This document shows positions 1-6,857 of a stretch of DNA of 64,000 nucleotides, in pieces. Position 1 is the first letter of the stretch. Every line of letters begins with the position of its first letter. The DNA lies in assembly GCA_900323505.1 (NCBI GenBank), contig OOIN01000021.1, positions 1 to 64,000 on the forward strand, given 5' to 3'. Both the position numbers and the translations under genes were made by a program. The notes under the pieces were generated by a model that saw only the letters and a program-made list of their open reading frames with translations, ran no database searches and was not told the DNA's origin. Source of the stretch: Ustilago trichophora (lineage: Eukaryota; Basidiomycota; Ustilaginomycetes; Ustilaginales; Ustilaginaceae).

Positions 1-165
1 TAACCCTAACCCTAACCCTAACCCTAACCCTAACCCTAACCCTAACCCTAACCCTAACCCTAACCCTAACCCTAACCCTAACCCTAACCCTAACCCTAAC
101 CCTAACCCTAACCCTAACCCTAACCCTAACCCTAACCCTAACCCTAACCCTAACCCTAACCCTAA
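1..165. repeat. Telomere repeat array (CCCTAA)n
   Basis: About 27.5 perfect head-to-tail copies of the hexamer CCCTAA (TTAGGG on the other strand). The C-rich strand reads 5' to 3' from the left end, as expected for a true left chromosome end with a G-rich 3' overhang. No degenerate repeats were seen. The array stops abruptly at 165 and unique retroelement sequence starts at 166. Confidence 0.99.
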
Positions 166-1468
166 GGTAGATACTATTGATGAGAGATTGGAAGTGTGAC
201 GGCGCATTTGCCAATCCGAATGGCATCACCAGGTACTTGTACAAGCCTAGTTGGGTGCCAAACGCTGTCTTCCATTTGTCGCCTTCTGCAATGCGCACTA
301 GGTTATACGCTGCCTTGAGATCGAGCTTCGTATACACCTTGGCGCTTTGCAGCAAGAACAGCTGCTCTTTGATGAGCGGTAGTGGAGCGCAATTCTTGAT
401 AGTGACCTCGTTGAGCCCTCTGTAGTCCACACAGAGTCGTAACCCTCCATCCTTCTTCGGCACGAAGAGCACTGGTGACCGTGCAGGACTCTTCGACGGT
501 CGGATGAACCCCTTTGCGAGGTTCTCTTCAAGATACTGGCAAAGTTCTTCCATTTCCTTTGGGCCTTTGAGGTACAGTGGTCCTTGAGGAGGCTTGGAGC
601 CCGGTTCAAGCTCGATCCTCAGATTGTGTTCTGTTTGCGGTGGTAGCTGGTCGGCTTCCACTTCATTGAACACCTCTTGGAGGTCTAGATACTTGTCAGG
701 TACCTTCTGCTTAACCTCCTCCTCCTCCTCGACTTCCATCTTGACCCCTTTGTCGGGGCCTGTTGGGACAAAGCCGATCGCAGGAAGCGATTTGGGTGCC
801 ATGTCAAGCAGCATGAACCCTATAGGTCCGTCCTCCCTTGCAGCTCGCAGCAGCTCAATGGCTGACACGAGCTCATTGCCGTGGAACGCTGCTGTCATTA
901 CGGCGCTGCCTCCTCCTGCAATTTCACTTCGAGACTGAGGGGTATTGGTTTCTCAAACTGAGATTGAGTTCGAAAATCCAATTGACGCGTTCTTCAAAGT
1001 GGAGGCCTCTGGACGCGCCGCCGTGAACGTCAGTCTACCTTCCTCCCAGTTAATGCTAGGCTTGAGCCGCTGCAACTGACTGTATCCTATGATGAGGTCG
1101 TAGTCTGCTGCCTGTGCCACGTGCGCCTCTAGTTCTCCAAGCTCCTGTCCGTCTACCGATACTTGTACATCGCCGAGTTGGTCTATATACAGCTTATGAC
1201 CAGTGACGCCGTGAATCGATCTCTTTTTTGTGGGTTTTGTGGGTATGTGATGCTTGATAACAAACAAACTTGAGAGTATGGACAAGCCTGCCCCTGTGTC
1301 GGCGAGTATACGAGCCTGCTGGCCATTGACCAAGCCGGCTAGCTCAAGTACTGGAGCGTTGGCGATAGTAGAGAAACAGAACTGACAACCTGAACTTATA
1401 CACAATGATGGCGATGATGGGTGTAGGGCGAGGCAAGCCATCAATGCCTCGTCCCATCCTCGTTTCCC
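166..1468 (-). pseudogene. Truncated retrotransposon pol (protease and N-terminal reverse transcriptase)
   Basis: One minus-strand frame is open from the gag end to the telomere apart from one TGA at 955-953. The protease part (about 1350-1020) has the catalytic motif LADTGAGLSIL. Reverse transcriptase motifs follow: FVPKKDGGLRLCVDYRGLN near 450, the catalytic-Asp block YTKLDLKAAYN near 330 and the FGLANAPSHFQ block near 200. The YxDD block should come next but is absent because the sequence turns into telomere repeat; the frame stays open into the repeats, reading Arg-Val. Pol lies in the -1 frame relative to gag, with no ATG of its own at the junction. It is dead as an enzyme. Confidence 0.9.
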
Positions 1469-2838
1469 TGCTCTTGACCTTGGTCGACCTCCTCTTGCAA
1501 GGCGGCATCGAGGTCGATCCCCTCATCTTCCTGAGGATCATACTCCAACCCTTCCGCCTCGTGGTCGACCTCTTGGTCAGAAGCAACTACATGGACGCCT
1601 ACTCGAGGGCCTGCAGGTTGTATGACTGCATGGGTGGTCTTCTCTGGACAGTTGTTAGCCCAATGGCCAGGGCGCTTACATATATGGCAAGTGTCGCTGC
1701 CCATGGCCGATGGTCCTTGCGACTGTCTTGGAGGCAGTCTCTGAGCTAGGTGTGGAGGGGGAGGCCTCGTAGCCTCGGGCTTTCGAACTCCAGGTGCTTG
1801 AGTACTTGCCTGCGGGTTCCTAGGCGGGGTGACTACTGTCGACTGGTTGTTCATCCTCCTGGGAATCGACCTATCGGCTGCCTCGAACCTAGCTGCTTGC
1901 TGGTTGACGCCTCTCTGTTGGTCGATTGCCTCGACCTCTTGATACCATCCCCATAATCCCTTGGGAGGGTCACGCTCGAACTTCTCTAAGATGCTTCGAG
2001 TGAGGCCACTACGGAAGAGATGGAACGAGAGCATTGGGTCTTCGACATTGGCCCAACTGTTAAGGTCTCTGAACCGTTTGACATACTTAGTTGCGGTGCC
2101 TGGGTAGTCGTTTGGCATCCTGAGTTTCTGGATCTCATTGAATGCCTCGACTCAAGTGTCCTTTTGGCTATACTGCTCCTTGAGCCGCGTCGTGAAGTGG
2201 CTCCAGTCGTGGAAAAGGATGCCCTCCTGCTCGCAATCGACTCGGAGCTTCGACTTCCACCAATCGCGCACACTGCCTTCAAGATACTGACTCGTATAGG
2301 CAATCATACAACTGTGATTACGAATACCGTGGTTCCTAAACCAGAACTCGGCCTCGACGAAGAACAAGTTGATGTCTTTGGTATCCATCTTTGGGAACGG
2401 GTACTTGAGGATCTTTGTCCAGGCGCCAATGGAGTCCTCGGCGTCCTCCTGCTCCTCCGTAGCGCCTACTGGGTGATGGCGGGTTCCGCCATGTACTCGT
2501 ACGCCCGTGGGTGTAGCATACGTATTGTGCCAGTCGTCTCTTGGTGCCGGGGTCGACGTGGCTCGAGGAGCTGGAGTTGGAGTGACCGGCTCCGACCGTT
2601 GGGCGAGGTCCAGTCGGTCAACGAGACGGCTGACACTCTCGGTGAGCTGTCTCAGGGCTTCGTGGTCAGCCTCCTGCTGTTGGGTCATGGCTATAGCATG
2701 CTGGGCTCGTATCTCCCGGTCGGTGATAGCCCGAGCGCTTAGCCTGGTGACCATTTGCTGGAGTGTAGTGATCTGCTCCTGGAGCGACTCGGGTGTGCTC
2801 CCCAGAGTCGGAGTGGTCTCTATGGGAGGTGAATCCAT
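1441..2838 (-). pseudogene. Retrotransposon gag with one internal stop
   Basis: The frame starts at an ATG at 2838 and ends at TGA 1443-1441. It is broken once, by an in-frame TGA at 2154-2152; both halves lie in the same frame. The upstream half (228 codons) has a Ser/Thr/Pro-rich N-terminus, then a Trp-rich capsid-like block (YLEGSVRDWWKSKLR). The downstream half carries a single zinc knuckle, CHICKRPGHWANNC (C-x2-C-x4-H-x4-C), near 1670, then an acidic C-terminus. This is a standard Ty3/gypsy Gag layout. The rest of the frame looks well preserved, so the element is fairly young or only recently lost function. Confidence 0.85.
1462..1468 (-). promoter_or_regulatory. Candidate -1 ribosomal frameshift heptamer (GGGAAAC)
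   Basis: On the minus strand the heptamer reads G GGA AAC in the gag phase, matching the X XXY YYZ slippery consensus. It lies 18 bases before the gag stop codon. A -1 slip places ribosomes in the protease/RT frame, which has no stop from here to 955. Function is inferred from sequence and phase only. Confidence 0.6.
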
Positions 2839-3140
2839 CGTGGGGTACCACTTGAACGATCCACTCTAATGTCAGGGGTCGTGTGCCTGAGCTCGGATAT
2901 CTAGCGCTGAAGCTTTCTCGAGATGAGATTGAATTCGAGAATGAACCTATGGTGATTCTTGAAATGAGACTTAGGCATGTGTCTCGCGTTGCCCGGTCTC
3001 ACCCACTTCGAGGACACTCAACTTCGAGAATTAGACTGGCACCTCCTCGATGTCACTACAACCTTGAGGAAGACCCTATTAAGATCTTTGAGCTCAACTA
3101 ACTCCTGTGAACACTCCGTTCAGAGGCAATATGTTAAGGC
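2839..3140 (-). other. Retrotransposon 5' leader
   Basis: This lies between the LTR and the gag ATG and has no convincing coding frame. A possible second LTR-like edge pair (TGT at 3060, ACA at 2870 on the minus strand, about 191 bp) lies inside it. I cannot tell whether that is chance, a nested LTR or the true 5' LTR boundary. Confidence 0.5.
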
Positions 3141-3530
3141 TGTAGGGTCTGGTTACCGCCTGGCAGCTACGGTCTGAGGGTAGTCGGGTACGGAGGGGTC
3201 GTAAACACTTGCCGGAGGGGATGGAGGAGTCAGCACTTCAATACTCAAGTTAACAATGAGTGAACTAAGTAATACATGCGACGAGGGTCCGGAGGGAACC
3301 CTCGCCGAGCAGGAGCAACCCTTAAAAAGGGCTGTTGGCCTCTGGAGGGACGCGACGGAAAATTGGTCTGTAGTTTGGCCGAGCCTGTCGCGTCTAGCCC
3401 TCCTGGCCGGTAGGAGGCTGCTGATCGGTGCAGGCCGATCGGCGGATGGCTCCTGATCCAGCGGGCGGCTGTAGCTCTTGTCGGGAATCGGAACAAGGGC
3501 TAACAAAAGGGTTGGGCGACGGTCCCAACA
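3141..3530 (-). repeat. Long terminal repeat of the Ty3-type element
   Basis: On the minus strand the segment starts TGTTGGGACCG and ends CCAGACCCTACA, giving TG...CA ends and imperfect inverted termini (TGTTGGGACC against TGTAGGGTCT). Length about 390 bp, within the usual LTR range. It sits immediately upstream of the leader and gag in the same orientation. The reading frame of the neighbouring P-loop gene loses its character exactly at 3530/3531. The matching target-site duplication cannot be checked because the other end of the element is lost. Confidence 0.7.
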
Positions 3531-4976
3531 CTTGAGCATGTCCACACATGTGGTCGGGCCAGCAAGCTTTCCAACAAAGTTTTTGTGTTGATCAGGGAAT
3601 CGTTGAATCAAGGCGGCTATAGCGGAGGGAGTGGGGTTAGCAAAGTCTTGGCCCCAAACCTTACTGTGAGGACAAATTGGCTGCCGCAGTTGGAGCTCGA
3701 GTTGTGCTAGGAATCCGGGCTTGACGTGGATTGCTGTGGCAAGGGCATGGATGACCAAATTCCAGCACTGAGCAACCTGATGCGTGTCTGTGGTGGCGGA
3801 CGGCGATGAATTGGATGGGTGAGCGGCAGCAGCAAGTCCAAGAAATGAAGATAGGGGAGGGCAGCCCGAGATGAGCATGATCTGGCTCAAGAGGCTATGT
3901 AGCTTGTTGCAGTAGGCAGCGAGAAAAGAGACAATGTAGACGTGGACGTGATTCTGCTCGAGAGTACCCAGCCCAAGGGGTGCGCCGTCGACATCGGTGA
4001 GAAAATATTTTTGATAGCACTCGTTGAAGTAATCAAAAACCTTGGTGCCTTGTGGCGGAAACAAGACTGCCACTTTTGGCTTGGGGCGCATACAAACTAA
4101 CATGCCGGGATGGGAAGCGCTGAGTGTGACGCAGAGCTTGGTCTTGCCAAAACCAGAAGATTGGATGATGGGGAGTACCTTGGCGTAGTACATGTCTTCT
4201 TCCTCGGACGAGGTTGGATTCAAGGTGGAGCTGGGCGCAGTCAGAGCCGTATTGGAAGCTGCCAAAGGTTGTGCAAGAGGCGAGGAGGAGGAGGAGGTGG
4301 ACGCTAAGGCTGGAAGATGGTCAGTGTCTTGCATTTCAACGTCGTCTGTCTCTTCTGCTTGATGGCCTTCTTCTTGACGGCGATGGAGTGCAGCAGCGTC
4401 TCGATGACGCCTGTTACCACGTTCGTGACCCTTGAGGTGTGCCACAAGGAGTTTGACGGCGGGACCCCTGAAAGTGGCAGCGAACGACTGCCAAACTTCT
4501 GAATCTGCCTTGTCCTTGTTGAAGATCTCGGATTTGTTGTGGCTTGATTCAGAATCAGGTGCATCGAACAGAGCATCGGTAAATATGATCAGCAGCTTGA
4601 GATTGTCGAGTGATTTGAGGTATTCAGAGAAGCCATCTTCGTGAGATGAGACAAATTTATCGATTTGGCATTTGGCCTCATCGATAGTGACAGTCTTATG
4701 GACAATCTTGGATACCAGGGGCAAGTCGAGCTTGGGGTTGTTTTGGATAGATTTGCGAAGACCAGTATAGACTGGCGGGTTAGAGATGGCTCTGAGATTG
4801 TGGGGATGATCCGGGGCCTTTTCTGACCATGTGCTAAGCACATACGTGATCTGACTGAGTGCAAAGTTGAGCTTTGCCTTATCCGTAGAGCTATGCCAGT
4901 GCTTGAGGCACTGGTAGAAATTGTTGTCATGATCATCGACGGGGTGATCGTGGCCGTGTTTGTTGACATTAGACAT
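3153..4976 (-). pseudogene. P-loop-like fungal protein truncated by an LTR insertion
   Basis: The open frame is 607 codons, but only codons upstream of 3531 (about 482) look like native coding sequence. The last 125 or so read through the LTR. The native part has a His/Asp-rich N-terminus, a helical region, a low-complexity Glu/Ser linker, then a Walker-A-like SSGFGKTKLCV followed about 30 residues later by a VLFPPQGTK block. That spacing recalls a large, uncharacterised family of basidiomycete NTPase-like proteins; this is from memory and I do not know their function. The native C-terminus is missing. The start ATG at 4976 is the first in frame; a spliced upstream exon cannot be excluded. 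Expression is unknown. Confidence 0.6.
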
Positions 4977-5416
4977 GACGGACGTTGTCTCACCACCTTG
5001 ATGCTGTTAGACATGGTTGTGATGACAATGGTGGTGCGGTGGATGATGATCGTCATGACGAGAAAGGGGACTGAGCAGGTGAATGAATGAATGAATGAAT
5101 GAATGAATGAATGAATGCGTGAATGCGTGCGTGCGTGGCGCAGTAAGTTGTCCGAGTTCCGAGTTTCTCAGACAAGCTTAACATCGTGTTCGCAACTCCG
5201 ATGAAAGAAAGGTGGTTTTGTGAGATCCAGCACTCATGACATCTCTTGTAAGCGACGCTTTCCTTTTCATCTTTCCAAGACACCGCTCAAAGAGACTGTC
5301 CGACAAAGATCCCGAGATCCGATCTGAAGTTTACTCTTTGCCCGAAGAGAGAGACGCACCAGTCACCTGGGATCTTCTCCTTAACTGGCCTCCATCACAG
5401 TATCACCAAAGACAAG
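4977..5416. other. Divergent intergenic region with (GAAT)n array
   Basis: Separates the P-loop gene remnant from ATP11. It holds nine tandem GAAT units at 5081-5117, running into GCGT units to about 5135. No gene was recognised. Confidence 0.7.
5081..5117. repeat. Tetranucleotide array (GAAT)x9
   Basis: Nine copies of GAAT, followed by mixed GAATGCGT and GCGT units to about 5135. Lies just upstream of the truncated P-loop gene. Confidence 0.95.
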
Positions 5417-6610
5417 ATGAGGTCACTGGGGAACACCCTGCGCAGCACGTGCGCCTCCATTGCTTCTGGATCCCATATTTGTGCGATTCACCACGCTAGA
5501 CCTCGCCTCGCGCAGGTGTCACCTCCTCTTCCTTTTTCATGGTCCCATCTTAAGTCCGACGACCAGTCTCGAGGCGTCAGCGAATTCGAAGCAAAAGCAA
5601 CCACATCCTCCATCGGTCAAGATCATCGTGCATCGGTGCAGCACAAGCGCGACCGTAAACTTCGCGAGTATGAAGCAAAGATTAAAGTCAAGGCAATGCA
5701 GGAAGGCTTGTCTCCAGAAGAGTTCAAGCGGCGTTCACTCGAGTCTGCCGCTGTCAAGTCTCCACAGTCAGCCACCACCAACACTGCAGCCAACGAGACA
5801 GTGATGGCCAAGGCTGGCTCCTTATCTGAGGTGGAAAAGCGCGATCGAGCGCTGGCTGAAGCCATGAAACAACGATCGAAAGCCGAAGCAGCCAAGAAAC
5901 TCGCTTCCGGTCAGGTCCATTCAACTCCTACAGGCGCACAACAAGGCCCCATCAAGCCGCTCAGCAAGATTCTAGACGTGGAAAAGCTCATGACGCAAGA
6001 CAGGGAGACCATCACCGAGCTCTGGGCTGGCTATCACACGATCAAGAACAAGCTGTCGGCTGTCATTCCCACGGAAAAGTACCTCGAGATGCTGGCCAAT
6101 GCTCGCAAATATCCTCAATTCGTCCTCCCGCTCCCGCGTCAAGTCATTGATGAAGAATCAGATGCACCAGGTAGCTCCAAGCAGGCTTTCGAGATGCAAT
6201 TCCTCGAATGGGCGGTGGTACCCAACACTGCTGGCGAGGGCCTGCCACCTTCCGCTACCACGCTGTTCACCCCGTTGGCTGAATACAAGCTCAAGCAAGA
6301 TTTCAGCCAACCCGTCCTGATCCTCACTTTCTACACCGATTTATGCCAGAGCAATGGTCTGGTGCTCATGAGGGGCGAGGTGACCGGTCTCAACGAAAAA
6401 ACTGGAAAGGGTGGCCGCATTGATCAGGCGCAAGCACAGCTGCTCGCTCTGACCCTTCAGCGATTCTATCTTCCTTCCTCTTCCTCCGGCACCCCATCCC
6501 AGAGTGAGAGCAGTGATCAGTCGACTTGTGCCAAGCTCTTGCACGACTTCCACCGGCAGCCAGAGAAATTCGACGTCGAGGAGCTTGTCAATGTAGCCTT
6601 CCGTCTTTGA
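5417..6610 (+). CDS. ATP11: ATP11-family mitochondrial F1-ATPase assembly factor
   Basis: 397 codons, apparently intron-less. In other eukaryotes Atp11/ATPAF1 is a mitochondrial matrix chaperone that holds the F1 beta subunit until it pairs with alpha. Residues 1-35 are basic, Ser/Ala-rich and free of acidic residues, as in a mitochondrial presequence. A Lys/Glu-rich helical region follows (about 70-165). The conserved domain starts near residue 178 (PIKPLSKILDVEKL) and continues to the end, including the VLPLPR and LEWAVVPN segments. The length is near the upper end for the family (about 300-400). The start is the first ATG in a frame that matches the presequence expectation. It is the first intact gene from the telomere, only 5.4 kb in, and is convergent with UTP6. 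Confidence 0.92.
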   Translation: MRSLGNTLRSTCASIASGSHICAIHHARPRLAQVSPPLPFSWSHLKSDDQSRGVSEFEAKATTSSIGQDHRASVQHKRDRKLREYEAKIKVKAMQEGLSPEEFKRRSLESAAVKSPQSATTNTAANETVMAKAGSLSEVEKRDRALAEAMKQRSKAEAAKKLASGQVHSTPTGAQQGPIKPLSKILDVEKLMTQDRETITELWAGYHTIKNKLSAVIPTEKYLEMLANARKYPQFVLPLPRQVIDEESDAPGSSKQAFEMQFLEWAVVPNTAGEGLPPSATTLFTPLAEYKLKQDFSQPVLILTFYTDLCQSNGLVLMRGEVTGLNEKTGKGGRIDQAQAQLLALTLQRFYLPSSSSGTPSQSESSDQSTCAKLLHDFHRQPEKFDVEELVNVAFRL

Positions 6611-6857
6611 TTGTCGTCAAGCTGACTTGACGGCCACGTAAAGTTTGTTAGACGCATACAGTACATATCTTGTAATCTATTTATTCCGACCGAAACTCAT
6701 AGAAGGCCGCGACAAGCATCCACGACATAGGGCAAAAGACTGTGGCATTCCGGTGACATGGAGAAAAAAAAAAGACTGATGCAAAAAGTGACGGAGTACA
6801 ACGTGCAATATGTACAGTACACAATCTGGATGTCTTGACAGAAGCAACACGTCAAAC

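Larger units (their letters stand above)
166..3530 (-). mobile_element. Ty3/gypsy-type LTR retrotransposon, 3' part lost at the telomere
   Basis: Read on the minus strand the order is LTR (3530-3141), untranslated leader (3140-2839), gag (2838-1441), then a pol frame with an aspartic protease followed by reverse transcriptase. The pol frame runs straight into the telomere repeats at 165/166, so the rest of reverse transcriptase, RNase H, integrase and the 3' LTR are missing. Protease before reverse transcriptase fits Ty3/gypsy but also Ty1/copia; the missing integrase would have decided by its position. Ty3/gypsy is favoured by the reverse transcriptase motifs (FGLANAPSHFQ type). The element cannot move by itself. 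No tRNA-complementary primer site is obvious by eye next to the LTR. Confidence 0.9.

Noticed and set aside
177..938. Plus-strand frames next to the telomere (82 and 114 codons)
   Set aside because: They lie antisense to the retrotransposon reverse transcriptase, which is the coherent frame.
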